Shown here in pieces: positions 25,505 through 37,960 of a stretch of DNA of 64,000 nucleotides. Position numbers and translations under genes: made by a program. Origin of the DNA: Aralia elata (taxonomy: Eukaryota > Streptophyta > Magnoliopsida > Apiales > Araliaceae). Under the pieces are notes generated by a model that did no database searches, had not been told where the DNA came from, and saw only the letters and a program-made list of their open reading frames with translations. The stretch spans positions 86,835,265 through 86,899,264 of the forward strand of contig CM068386.1 of NCBI GenBank assembly GCA_034770075.1. Reading direction: 5' to 3'. How positions within the stretch are numbered: the first letter of the stretch is position 1; each line of letters opens with the position of its first letter.

Positions 25505-26841
25505 TGAGAGCTGTTATTAACACTCCAAAATTAAATCCTTACTCCTACTTTACTAACACAAAATTCAGTATAATGATAAGTAATGGTCGATCCCACAGAG
25601 AGTAATGTTGTCTTATATTTATCCTATCGTTCCAATAAATAAAATGGGGGTTTTGAGTGTGATTATAACTAGCTAATAAAAACAGAATCTAAAATGATTT
25701 GAATAACCAATGAATTAAAAGCTTCAATTCTTCAGTTTTGTTTCACCTTTTTCACAACAATAAAATAACTAAGTATAACACTATTTACCCTTTAATGAAA
25801 CTAATACTCCTAGTTAACAATAAACTCTGTTAACTGAAATTCTCCTTAGATTATCACTTCATGAAATAATCTCTTCACAAGATTCTAACCATCATATAAC
25901 CTAGAACAAGCTTTCTAGATTTAATATAATAGCAACATTAAGAATCAGGGAATTAGACTATTCTAAGCAACAATCACACAAGCTCAAATTATTTAACTTG
26001 GCTTCTGATAATCTTAACAATACTCAAAAGTTTGACCACAATCATGTATTACTAATTACTACTTATGATTAGGAATAATATCAATTACGCGTAATACAAT
26101 CCTTTAATCTAGCAGATGATATTAATCAGATCAACTTGATTGGCCATATTAAATCAATCCAAATAAATAACATTCAAATAATAATTTAGATTATCAAATA
26201 TGAATTTCATATGAGAAGGAATAAATAATGTAACTCAATCAAATCATTAGTTATAAATAAGGTTCAACATCCCTTAGAACTGAAAATAAAGAACTTAGCT
26301 CGACATGCCTTCAATCTTCAATCTCCTAAACTAGGGTTTTTAATTGGGCAGCCAAGTGTGTTTAAAACTTGACTAGAACATCTATTTATACTCCTAGAAT
26401 AAAGTCCTAAAATTAAAAGAATTAAAAATCCAAAGTGGAGTAGAATTCTTCCAAAATTTTCAAGTTGTACCCCAACTTGGCGCTGTCGCGCCAGGATTCC
26501 TTCTGTAGCTAGCGATGTCGCGCCATCCATCTAGATATTCTATAATTTCGCTTTGACGCTGATGCACCATAATTTGAACTGAGTATCGGCACTGTCACGC
26601 TAGCCATACAGGGACTTATGCTTGTGCTCTGGAAGCCTGGTGCTGCCACGCTAGGATTGAACGTGATAACGACGTTGCCACGCCAAAGGTCCAGCCAGCA
26701 ATGATTTTTTACTTTTTCCTCCTTTTAGTTCTAATATCTCCTGAAATCAATATACAACTCCATAAGTTCATATACACAATAAAACATATAATAAAACTAA
26801 ACATAAAAGAATCAATATCATCGAATATTTTGCATTTATCA
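25505..26841 (-). repeat. 5' LTR of the Athila-like element
   Basis: 1337 bp, TG...CA ends. A TATA box (TATAAATA, - strand) lies at 26383-26390. Several GC-rich inverted motifs of the kind tggcgctgtcgcgcca lie at 26475-26690. Confidence 0.92.
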
Positions 26842-27677
26842 TTGGACTTCAAGTAAAGCAAAATGATGAAAGGATCTTCATAAACTAAGCCAAGTGCATT
26901 AAAGACTTACTCAAAAAGTATGGCATGGATTTAGCCACCCCCATGAAAACTCCTATGGCTTTTGCAACCAAACTTGACAAGGATGATAATGGTAAGAGTA
27001 TTGATATAACTTAATACCGAGGTATGATTGGGTCTCTCTTATATCTGACTACTAATAGACCAGATATTGTGTTCTCTACTTGCATTTGTGCTAGATTTCA
27101 AGTCAATCCTAAGGAATCCCATCTTATAGTTGTTAAAAGGATTTTCAGATATCTAAAGGGTACTCCATACTTAGGACTGTGGTATCCCAAGGAGTCTCCC
27201 TTTGATCTAATGGGATATTCAGATGTAGATTTTGTAGGATGCAAAATTGACAGGAAAAGCACTAGCGAAACTTGTCAATTTCTAGGCAACAGACTTGTAT
27301 CATGGTTCACTAAGAAGTAAAACTCAGTGTCAACTTCTACTACAGAAGCTGAGTATATTGCAGCTGGTAGCTGTTGTGCTCAAATGCTATGGATGAAAAA
27401 TTAGTTAGCTGATTATGGGTTTGATTTCAAGTTTATTCCTATTTTCTGTGATAATACAGGTTCTATCTCAATTACTCATAATCCAGTCATGCATTCTAAA
27501 ACCAAACATATAGACATTTGATATCATTTCATTAGAGATCATGTGCCAAATGGCAATATATCTCTGCATTATATTTCAACTAAAAATCAGCTAGCAGATG
27601 TGTTTACAAAACCCTTAGATGAATCCAGGTTTGATAAATTAATAAGTGAGTTAGGAATACTTAATTTGAACCCTTAG
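26842..27677 (+). pseudogene. Sirevirus RT C-terminus and RNase H
   Basis: Resumes the copia pol after the duplicated ttgga. The first part (LQVKQNDE-like, then KYGMDLATPMKTPM) is the RT thumb/connection. An open stretch at 27024-27320 reads IGSLLYLTTNRPDI and YSDVDFVGCKIDRKSTSE, where the RNase H Asp pair sits. After a TAA at 27319-27321 it continues with TEAEYIAAGSC (catalytic Glu), DNTGSISITHNPVMHSKTKH (third Asp) and ADVFTKPLDESRF, the standard copia ending, with the stop at 27675-27677. Additional stops occur near 27403 and 27520. Confidence 0.92.
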
Positions 27678-28194
27678 AATCATGTTCTTGGTTAATGCTA
27701 ATGAGTGCATGTAAGGATCATTGAGTTATCAATAAAAAGACAAGTTCGTAGAAAAACTCAACGATTGTAGAATGAGAGTTGCTCGTAAGGTCAAAAGTGG
27801 ATCGTAGAACAACGAAAGGATCACTGAGTTAAAAGAACCTTCGTAGAATTAATCGTCTATCCTAAAGTTACTCTATGAAAGATGAACTTAAGGCGGTTTA
27901 CTTTAAGGCACGTATCACTCTCGATCAAGTAAAGCAAGTGAAACAAGAAAGTTACTGTTGTGCAGCTATAAAAAAGCAGAACAAAAGCAACGTGCAACCA
28001 ATCACATTATGCCACGTCTCCCACTCAACAAATTTAGAGGGAAGTAATATAAAATCATTTCGAATTTTCCCTCTGACCTTTATGCTTATTATCTGAGTTT
28101 AAAGTTATCAAACTTTTAAAACTTTTTGAGCCTTACCTTTTAAACCACTAGAAAACTTAAACACTTTTGTGATTTTCAGCCCAAATCCAACCAA
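27678..28194 (+). other. Sirevirus spacer between pol and the third ORF
   Basis: No coding signal seen. It is rich in the cgtaRag-type motif typical of this element (for example near 27748, 27800 and 27843) and is followed by the ATG at 28195. Confidence 0.6.
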
Positions 28195-31105
28195 ATGGCA
28201 AGTTTTCAAGTTGTAACCGGTATTCAACTTTGCTCTGATAAGTTCGTCGCCTCTGAGAAGAAGTTCAGAGATGTACTCAATCTTGTGCGAGAGGTTGGTT
28301 TCTTTGAATGTTTGGAAGCCAACACTCGAATCTACACAGAACTTGTTAATGAGTTCTATCTGAATGCTATGTATACTAATGAGGCTTTGACCACCAAAGT
28401 TAAAGGAGTAACGCTGCAGATGAGAGTTGCTAAAATTAACTATAACTTGGGTTTTGTCAGCCAAGGTCTCACTTCTCTCGACGACATAGACATGAAAGAA
28501 GGATTAAATGAGATGGGTCACAGGAAGAATTCCCAACTCAAGGGACTCAAAAAGAAAGAGTTTCCCGAAGAATTTGAATTCCTTGTTGAGATTGTGGACA
28601 AGTGTATCATTTGTAAGGACATTGCTCATGACTCAATAAGCGAACTACAGTTGAATATCATGACTGCCATTGTCATGAAGAAGCAAATTAATTTTGGCGC
28701 CATTTTCATATATTGGTTAGCCAAATGGGTTGAAGACTGCAACACGAAGAAGGGACTGGGCAAACCTGCTCCCAAAATGTTTTATGGGAGATTAATAAGC
28801 ATTATTCTAAAAAAAGAGGTTGAAGAGCAAAATAGATAATGATGAAGGGGACCTTTGAATGCCAACAAAAAGATCGCCCCCAAACTATTCAATAATTGGA
28901 AGAGGAATCCATTAGAAAATCTGAAATCAAAACAATCTGAAGGTGATAGTGAACGCACCATCAGTGAGGTGCAAAAACCTACAAAAACCAAGGGCAAAAG
29001 AAAAGTGGAGACAATAGAAGAGGAGCCTTCTCAAGGGTCGGTTGCTCTTGAAGTTCGCAGAGCTCCCGACTCTACGGCCGACCAACCAGTTCAGGAAAAG
29101 AAAAAAGTTGAAAAGAAAGCAATGGAGATTCCCAAGGACTCTTAAAAGAGTCCCAAAAATTCTGAGAAGAGGGAAAATGAAGAAGATATCGACACTATCC
29201 TCTCCAAGTTTGTATCAAAAAGGAGGAGTGTGAGAACACTACGACGAAGGAAGGCCCTGCTGACCTTGAAGAACAAGCAGGAAAATCCATGCCTACTCCG
29301 ATCGTAGAGTATGAAAAAAGAGAAGAGGAAGAAATTGAAGAGGTACTTGAACTTACAAGGAAGAATCAAGGCAAAAGCAAGTCCTCCTCTAAAATAAATC
29401 GAGATGAAGATTCAGCTGTGAAGGTATCTATACCTGAGCCCAAAGATGATCTAATGATGGCTGAGATGGACTCAGTGCCTGAGCCAAAACATGCTGATGA
29501 TTTAGCTATGAGGGATGCCACTCCTAGGCCTATTAAAGAAGATGATCTGGTTGTGAAGGTTACTATGCCTGAGCCCCAAAGTGATGGAGAATTGGTTGTG
29601 ACGGCTGATAAGCCAGTGCATTATGATAATATTAAAGAATTGGCTATGAAGGAATTTAGTCCTAAGCCTCAAGACAAGAAGAAGAAAAGGAAGATCAGAA
29701 CTTAAGCAAAAAAGAAAGAAAAGAAAAAGAGGAAGGAAGAGAAAAAAAAAGGAGGAAAGAAGGCTAAAGAAGAAAGAAGTGAAGAAAAAGAGGAAAGAGT
29801 TAAGGACCAAGTACAAAAAAGATTTTTCTCAACGATCATTGCATTCATTAGATACATCTCTACAAATGACTCATGTTATTGAGACGGTCGTAGACGATAT
29901 CAACAAGGGTTATGACCCTGCGATCGTAAAGCCAGAGGATCCCACATCTGAGGGGGAACAACCTAATGAAAATATAGTCCCTCCTCACTCTTTTCCATCC
30001 ACTTCTCAACATGGACCTGAGGATACTTTCATTCCTCCTCCAAGGCCGTATCAACTAAGCCTTCGCAGAGTAATTCTTACGGGAAGGGAAATTCCAAAAA
30101 AAGCTCATCTTCTTCTTGATGAGATTGAAGGCATGTGGGCGGGCAGAATGAAAGTGCTACACTCAACAGATCCTCTGTACACTCTATACTGTGATTTGGA
30201 GATAAATAGAAGTATGATAGCTTATGAACCAAATGGTGATCAATTATTCTATTTCATGTCTCTCCTGCCCCTGGTTTGAGCAATAGTGCAAAGAGATCAA
30301 AGCTTCATTCGATGGAACTTCTGCAAATATCCTAATCTGAAGTTGGTGGCTCAAAACTTTCCACGAGTCCTCAGATATGCCACTAGAACACTTTGCTCTG
30401 AGCCCTTTGTACCTTCTCCTTTGTACAATAAGGTAACTTATATTTCACTCACCATTTGTGTACCTTTTTATTCATTTCTCTCTGGTGAAGGGTATGTAAA
30501 GTCTTCCTCTACGTACACTGACCAACCATCTACTCTTGACCTTTTTGTTGAAGAATACCATAAGTCTCCATTCGTAGAATCTCAACACTCTACGGATGAT
30601 GTCTATACCATTATCCTCCCACTCGTAGATTCCCAACACTCTATTGACCATGTACATGAATCAAACTCTCCGATCAAAGAGTCTTAAAACCCTATGACCG
30701 ATGTACAACATACTAGTTCTCCTGTACATTCATCTATACCGATCCATGTAGATTCACCTTCTCCCATTCAACTTTCTAGTATCCTTACAACACCACAAAA
30801 TTCTCCAATACAATCTAACTCTTCATCTTTGTGGCCCTCACCAGACGTAAAGTCCCAAAACCCTACGTCTGATTCAGATAAAGCTAAAAGCATTCATAAT
30901 TGTACCTCCAATAGATATACCTGTACATTCTTCATCCCCCATACCCACTATACAACAAGAATCAAAACCCTATATTCCTACATATATTCCTTCCTCTTCT
31001 GGAAACGAATTATTGGATCTGCCTCTAGCTCTGATTAATCTCTCTCAAAGTAATCAAGGCAGATCAGATATCTCTCTTGCTCAAGTCGTGGAGCGTCTTG
31101 CCGTC
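28195..31105 (+). pseudogene. Sirevirus third ORF (envelope position), N-terminal and middle parts
   Basis: A 214-codon open stretch from ATG 28195 to 28839 resembles the 'putative plant transposon protein' family (I recall Pfam Transposase_32): NEFYLNAMYT, VKGVTLQMRVAKINYNLGF, and LNIMTAIVMKKQINFGAIF with LAKWVEDCNTKKGLG. The same frame continues after two stops (28855-29145), shifts for 29289-29705, and returns for 29779-30279, 30286-30687 and 30694-31038. The middle is highly charged (Lys/Glu) with repeated Pro-Glu-Pro units; the part after 30480 is Ser/Pro/His rich. The position after pol matches the envelope-like gene of Sireviruses, but no signal peptide or clear membrane segment is evident here. 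It is split at 31105 by a gypsy insertion (TSD ccgtc) and resumes at 48080. Confidence 0.75.
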
Positions 31106-32204
31106 TATTGTTCGATTAATATAACGACAATTTATGCGCAAGTATACGCGGTCAACAAGTAATAAAGAGTAAGTAGAGTATCGATCCCACGAGGAATTGT
31201 TACTAGTCTTTTCCAAGTATTAACCTTTTATCATCTCAATCTTATTTAAACAAACGATAATTATTTTTGTTGTTTTGCATTAATGAAAATAACAAATAAT
31301 CAAAGAACTATGGAAAGCTTTAATATAATGAAATAAAATAATAACAAGTCTAAGATTGCAATTTCCCCCAACACTTCATTTGAATGTCCTAACTCTCTCT
31401 TTTCAACTAGTTAAATCACAAGAATTGTTATCCGAGAAATCACAAGTATGTCTAAGTCTCTCTCGATGGTCAAATACGTATTCCCCATTACGGTGTATAG
31501 ATATATCTCTATTCTACACACTAGCAAGATTCTCATATCAAGAACAATTAGTAAGGTGTATGTCACAAAACCTCAATAACTACTCCATTAATTACTAACT
31601 TTCGCAATAGAAATCATTAAGCAAGGATTCTCAAATGGATACATGTGGCATTTAGGTATATGTCTATCCTAAATACAATCAAATTATCCATTCATGAGGG
31701 TAATAAATAAAACACACGTCACTTAATTTCATAAATTACCCATAATAATATCTAATTTTCACATGATATCATAACAAGGTCTCAACCTATACTTCCTCTC
31801 TCAATTCCATATAAGTTCCCAAGGTAATTACTAACTAGGTAATTAATATATAAAGCACAAATTATGATATTCAATCACAAATAATTAACCAACATCAAAG
31901 AGAGAGCATTCAATTCAAACTATATATTGGGTTCCATTGAAATCTTATAAAATTAGTTCTAGTTCATGGGAATTACAATAAACATCAACTTTGATCTATA
32001 CATCATGATGGAAATACAAATTAAGAAGAGAATGCTAGAGATAGAATGATAAAACCCCTTAAGAAGATATTCAATGGTTGCTTGATGGGTTGATTCTTGT
32101 TCTCTAGCTTTCCCTCAAGATTTGATACTTCTTGCTCTTCTTGCTCCTTGAACTTTGCTGATTTTTCCTTGAATTGTAGCACTCACTACAAGAAAAAGGA
32201 ATAA

Positions 32205-32470
32205 TTCCGACAGAATTATTTCCGACGCACTATGTTCCCTCGCAATTAGAATACTTTCGACGGAATATTCAGTCGACGCTAAGTCCGTCGGAATTAGATT
32301 AAATTCGACGGAATTCCATCAAAGATATGTTCCATTCCTGGCGCCAATGTTTCCCGCCAGCGCCAATCATATTTTTGACGGAAGTTAGACAATTTCGACG
32401 GACATTTCGTCGAAAATAACCTAATTTCAAGGGCATTATCTCCGACGGAAATTCCGTCGAAAATAACCAA
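32205..32470. repeat. CACTA left subterminal repeat array
   Basis: Multiple inverted and direct copies of a motif around ttcgacggaattccgtcg and tccgacg. A matching array sits at 37570-37960. In En/Spm these are bound by the TNPA-type protein and bring the ends together. Confidence 0.85.
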
Positions 32471-33263
32471 AACCTAAAATTATATCAGAAGCAAGCCGCC
32501 ACTGTCGTCATTTTACATTTCCCTCTCTCAAGCTGTCTTCTCTCAGGTTTCTCACCCTTTCTCATCTCTCAAGCTTCTCAGGCCTCTCAAGCTTCTCGCG
32601 CGCTACCGTGGTTGGCCTTCTCCTCCTCCTCCTCCCTGTTCGGTCGAGTGGTGGTGGCGGGTCGAGTGGTGGCGGCACTTAGGGTACTGTAGCTCCTCCT
32701 CCTCCTTCTCCTTGTCGTCAGGTACCAGCTACTACAAAATCTTTCTGCCCTAATTACAGGTTAGTGAATGATCAGTGCCCTAATTTAGTATATCAAAATT
32801 TTTTTGCCCTAATTTAGTAAATTAAAATTTAGTAAACACATATTGTTCTGTTTCTATCATGTGTGAATAATGTTTGCCCTAATATTTGTGGCATAATTTG
32901 GACTGCCTTATATTTGGACTGATATTGTTCAGAATATTAATATTGTGTTGTTGGACTGATATTGCCCTATATTTTTCTGCTATGAATATTGTGTTGTTGG
33001 ACTGATATTGCCACTGATTTTAATTGATTAAGTGTATGCATGCTAATTGACTCAATTGGGATTGAATATCAGAATCTTAATTGATTTTGGGACTGCCTTA
33101 TGTTAAAACATTCTGATACTCAGTGAATTCCTATCTGTTTGGTCTTGAATTCCTATATTAAACATCCTCCCACGCACCTTCTTGTTCATTATCATTCTTT
33201 GCTCTGGAATTTGGTATAGTTGCAATTTCTGACGAAATTTCTGTCAGAATTGTTAAATTGCAA

Positions 33264-33361
33264 AATTTATGTAATATAATATAAGATAATATAATTTAAT
33301 GAAAGTACATTTAATAAATTATTAAATATTATATAATAAACTATAGAATAAAATAATATAA

Positions 33362-33392
<31 letters not shown>

Positions 33393-34330
33393 TAAAATAA
33401 ATATAATTTATTTTAATAAATTAAAATAAATTTAATTTAATTTTAATAAACTAAAATAAATTTAATTTAATTTAAATAAATTAAAATTAATTTAATTTAA
33501 TTTAAATAAAGTAAGTTTAATAAATTATATAATATAATATAATACAAAATAAAGTAAAATTTAAAATAATAATAAATTAGAATAAAAAAATTAATTGGAT
33601 AAAATAAAATAATATTAAATAAAATAAAATAAAGTAAAATACATTAAAAAAAATTATTGCTTACTAAAGTAACACAAAATAATTGAAATCAGCTAAGTAG
33701 CATTTACTTAATTTCTTACTACTAAAATAAAATGAAATAAACTAAGTAACATTTACTTAGTTATGGCACTACTAAATAAAATAATATAATAACATAAACT
33801 AAATTTACGTAATATAATATAATGTAATATAATATAAGATTATATAATTTAATGAAAGTAAATTTAATAAATTATAAAATATTATATAATAAACTATAAA
33901 ATAAAATAATATAAAATAATAATAATAAATTAAAATAAATATAATTTATTTTAATAAACTAAAATAAATTTAATTTAATTTAAATAAAGTAAATTTAATA
34001 AATTATATAATATAATATAATACAAAATAAAATAAAATTTAAAATAATATTAAATTATAATAAAATAAAATTAATTGGATAAAATAAAATAATATTAAAT
34101 AAAATAAAATAAAGTAAAATACATTAAAAAAAATTTATTGCTTACTAAAGTAACACAAAATAATTGAAATAAGCTAAGTAGCATTTGCTTAGTTTTTCAA
34201 AATTAAAATAAACTGAAAAGGTGTTTATTTGAAGATTATGAAGGAATGACGAATAATTAATAGTCCCCATATTTAAATAATATTTATCATAAACTGAGTA
34301 GCACTTACTTAGTTTATTATTGGAAAAATA
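33264..34330. repeat. AT-rich imperfect tandem duplication in the CACTA element
   Basis: Two units of roughly 480-540 bp: aaatttatgtaatata starts one at about 33264 and aaatttacgtaatata the next at about 33801; ttgcttactaaagtaacaca recurs at about 33658 and 34138. The unit is almost pure A/T and includes an (aat)n run near 33368. It lies where the first part of the transposase gene would be expected. Confidence 0.8.
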
Positions 34331-34725
34331 AACTAAGTAACATTTGCTTAGTTTTCCACAATTACAATAAACTGCATATAATTAATACGCATGTAGTATA
34401 GTTTGGAGCTTAGAAACCCGTTTGGCATTCACTCATTAGGAGTGAATGTCGAATAGTCCCCAGTTTGGGACTGTAACTGGATGTTATGTCTCTCACTTAG
34501 GCCGGTGTCAATGAGTTCAATACGTTTTTAATTGTTTTGATGATTTTTCAACGGTTATCTCTACATGTTCTTCGAGTGCATACTTAGACTAATTTATGTT
34601 AGTCTATTTCGTGTACTTGGAGACCATGGGGAGGTGCTGCCGAAATTTCTTGAAACAGATAGAAACGTCCTGAACGTGTTGACACTAGTGAGGAGACGCA
34701 TCCAGGAACGGGATAGAAGCCTAAA

Positions 34726-35217
34726 TGTCGCTGGTTTGATACTGAAAAAGGTGTTAAAGTTGATCGTAATAGAATCGTCACAGTAGATATCAAGTCAAAA
34801 CTCAAATCTGATGACATTTTCATGTCAGCCAGTTAAGCGACTCAAGTGTACTACGCTCCTAATGTCGTAAATAGTAGAAGCCCCCGGTATACAGTTGTCA
34901 CAACAAAAACACGTGCATTTGATAGTTCTAATATGTTGGGGATGGATGAGGCGTTGCAAGAAGATGTTAGTAATCCCAGGCAGGTGCAGCTAAATGATGA
35001 AGATGTGATGACAAATGATGTGGTTGACGTACCCGACGATGAGGAAGTCGATGATTTGGAGGTTGTGCATGAGTACGTTATCGTTGAAGATGATAACGAC
35101 AATGAATCTGATATCGATGATGAGGAGGAAGAGACTGAATCCGATAATGATATTGATGTTGAATCTGATGGGTTTGACGACGTACAACCTCTAAACGTAG
35201 TTCAAATTAGTAAATAA
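34726..35217 (+). pseudogene. CACTA transposase (TNPD/TNP2-like), C-terminal remnant
   Basis: The frame from 34726 reads CRWFDTEKGVKVDRNRIVTV and, after a TAA at 34834-34836, continues as ATQVYYAPNV...PRYTVVTTKTR, the C-terminal signature of plant En/Spm TNP2 transposases. The protein then runs into a long Asp/Glu-rich tail ending at 35217. The catalytic domain expected upstream is absent, replaced by the AT-rich duplication. The TAA stands where Gln (CAA) is expected. Confidence 0.82.
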
Positions 35218-35286
35218 TTTAATATTAATATATTAGATTTAAATAATATTAATATATTATATTTTCGTTATTTTAATAGCACATTT

Positions 35287-37240
35287 ATGGCTAGAAATAG
35301 CGGGGGCGGTCGTCGCGGCGGGGGCCGATCGGGATCCGGAGACGCGAGCCAGGCTGGAGGCTCGTCTTCAGGAGCTAGTAAGTAGTTTGATTCGTGTTAA
35401 CGTATTATATATCTCAATATGCATTAGTTTATGTATTTGGACTAAAGTTTTATAATATAATTACAGATGCTCGTCGTCGACGAGACCGACAGACTAACCT
35501 CGGTCTCTTCGGTCGTCCACCGGCAGTTCCACATATAGTCCGAGTGGATGTCGGCTCTTCCCAATAAGTATTCTACTATGACTTAAAAATAAATAGTTAA
35601 ATTTATATAATTTGTTGCATTAAACATTTAACGTAACAATATTCAATTATTTTACTGTAGTATTCTAGACGCGGTCGCTAAGGCGACCATACACGCTATC
35701 TGTCTGACGCACCTCCCAACTGGGTGTATGCGCTTCAGCCAGTACAGCCTTTACGATCCCTCGTTTATGGTCACTGTCTTGCGGGAGTTTCACGTAAGTT
35801 CATTTTCTTATAAATTTGAAAATTATACGTAAATAGTCGTTGCCCAATAATTTAATGGTTCCTAACTTTTAAACTTTTGTTATAGAAATATTTTAGATAT
35901 GCTGAGGGCATCTCTCAGGCAGCCGGCGATGATGTTGTTATTGCACACATCGCCAAGAACTACGCCGGCTGGCTGTATGAGATGCGACAGAGGGCAGCCC
36001 GAACAGTTGACGACCAGTCCGGGACCACGATTAGAGATCACCAGCCCCACATAGTCTCTGATGCCGTGTGGGAGGCTATGTGTACGCACTGGGATGATGA
36101 CGATTTCAAGAAGAAGTCAGAGTAGGCGAAGAAGAACCGTCGTCAGCTCCGAATCGTACACACTACTGGCTCGCAGTCTTTTGAGGAAGCGAAATCGGTA
36201 AGTGACATATACTTAGTTGTTTAGTTACTCATTTCTCACAAGTAAACTTCATAACTACTTTATGAATGTATTTATTAGGCCATGCGACAGAGCTTAGGCC
36301 GACCTCCGTCTATGTTAGAGTTTTGGGATAGAGTCCACACACCAAAGGACTCTACCATGTCTCCCGCAGCATTAGCTATACGGGTAAGTGTAATCGTAAT
36401 TTTACGTAATGTTTAATAGTAGTTAGTTCATAAAATGTTATACTTAACTTACGTATAAGCCATAAATTACAGGACCGATTTCAGGCTAGTCGGGACCAGC
36501 GTGTAGCTGAGTTGCAGGCGGTTAGGGGGGATTCTGAGACGTTAGATTCCACCGTTCTTCCGCCCGAGATTGAATTATCTCGGGATGAGGAGCTAGCACT
36601 ATGGGTCGCGGCTCAGGATCCCCCTACTAGTAGTACCAGCAGATATCGAGTGCTGGGATTGCCGAGGGTACCAGCGTATACATTACCTGGAGGTAATATT
36701 ATTTCGAATTAGTTAAGATTAAGTAACTGCATATATTATTAGTAATGGTATATTTATTTGCGCAGGCTCTAGCCAGCGTCAGTGCCCGAGAGCTTCTGTC
36801 AGACCATCTCATACAGGCGTTGGCCTGGACGACGAGATTTTCCAGAGGGTCATGGCGGCGGTGTCGGAGACGTTTTGTACGGATCCGGTCATCCGTCGTC
36901 AAGACTTGCCCAGCCGAGCTCGCCTTCACCAGCTCGCCCAGGATATTGCAACAGGGGCCACCGTCGATAGTACGGGTATCCCGCAGGAGCAGTTCGTCGC
37001 GATACGCGATGAGGTGCTCTAGTTGGTGGTGACATTACTATCGGAGGCTTTGGGCCCGACTGGGAGCCAGCCCCCGCCTACTCAGGTATATTATATTTAC
37101 TTTTACTTATTTCATCTGCATGTTATTCAAATAATACTTTCATACGGACTAATGCGTTATATTTTTAATTGTATCAACAGGGTGGCGATGGCGATGGCGA
37201 TGGCGACAGAGGGGATGACGTTACTTTGCGTACACCATAG
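35287..37240 (+). pseudogene. CACTA accessory protein gene (Transposase_24 / Ptta-like), eight exons
   Basis: Inferred exons: 35287-35377, 35467-35574, 35661-35793, 35886-36197, 36279-36383, 36473-36692, 36766-37085 and 37181-37240, nearly all bounded by AG/GT. The N-terminus is Gly/Arg-rich (MARNSGGGRRGGGRSGSG). Exon 4 carries the family signature FKKKSE-x-AKKNRR followed by HTTGSQSFEEAK. The C-terminus ends in GD repeats and TAG at 37238-37240. Two premature TAG codons (36123-36125 and 37020-37022) replace probable CAG, and the donor after exon 2 reads aataagt rather than a GT site. In En/Spm this protein binds the subterminal repeats. Exon edges are by eye. Confidence 0.78.
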
Positions 37241-37569
37241 TTCATGCCCATGTTATATATGTAGTTTAGTTTGCTTAGGTGTTTTGTATTTAAAACCTAC
37301 TTAATTGTTTTGTAAATCATATATTGTAAAGTTTAGTTTGATTCTTTGTAAATTGATGTAATATTCTTTAGTTTTGAATGTATTTCGGGACAGAATAAGT
37401 TAATTTTTATAGTTTTTAACGTTATGAGTTGATTATAATGTATGTTGTTCTTGTTAAGAGGCTATTGGTATTGTAATATATGTGTTGTTGGGATAAAACA
37501 GGTTACAGGTACAAAAATAGGGTTTAAAAACCTGGAAAATTAAAAAAACAAATAATTTATTAAAAAAAA

Positions 37570-37960
37570 GTAATTTCTGACGGAATAAGACAATTTTCGA
37601 CGGAATATCCGTCAGAATTAAGAATTAATATTTATTATTTTAAAATTTATTTCCGACAGACTAAGGTATTTTCGACGGACATTCCGTTAGAAATAACTTA
37701 TAAATAGACGTCCCGGGAAGCGCCACGTGCAACATTAATACCGACGGAATTATTTTCGACGGTCTGAATTCCGTCGAGAAAGTATTATTTCCGACGAACT
37801 GTCCGTCGGAAATAGTGTTATTTCGACGGAAGTTACGACAGACTTATCTCCGAGGACATTATTTCCGACTGAATTTCCGACGGATTATTCCGTCGGAATT
37901 ATATTATTCCCGACGGAATTGGACTATTTTCGACGAAATATTCCGTCAGAATTACACGTT
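37570..37960. repeat. CACTA right subterminal repeat array
   Basis: Repeats of ttccgacgga, ttcgacgga and their inverts, mirror of the left array; runs up to the terminal inverted repeat. Confidence 0.85.

Larger units (their letters stand above)
4808..26841 (-). mobile_element. Athila-like Ty3/gypsy retrotransposon inserted in the Sirevirus RT
   Basis: Flanked by ttgga at 4803-4807 and 26842-26846. Termini are TG...CA. In - orientation the order is LTR (26841-25505), Asp-tRNA-like primer site, gag remnant, protease, RT, RNase H, integrase (gypsy order), a noncoding 3' region, polypurine tract, and LTR (19796 down to 4808, itself interrupted). Protein motifs match plant Athila-like elements, notably the DLGASINVM protease. 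No envelope-like ORF is present between integrase and the 3' LTR. Frameshifts and stops occur throughout. The two LTRs differ at many positions in the stretches I compared, so this is an old insertion. Confidence 0.93.
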
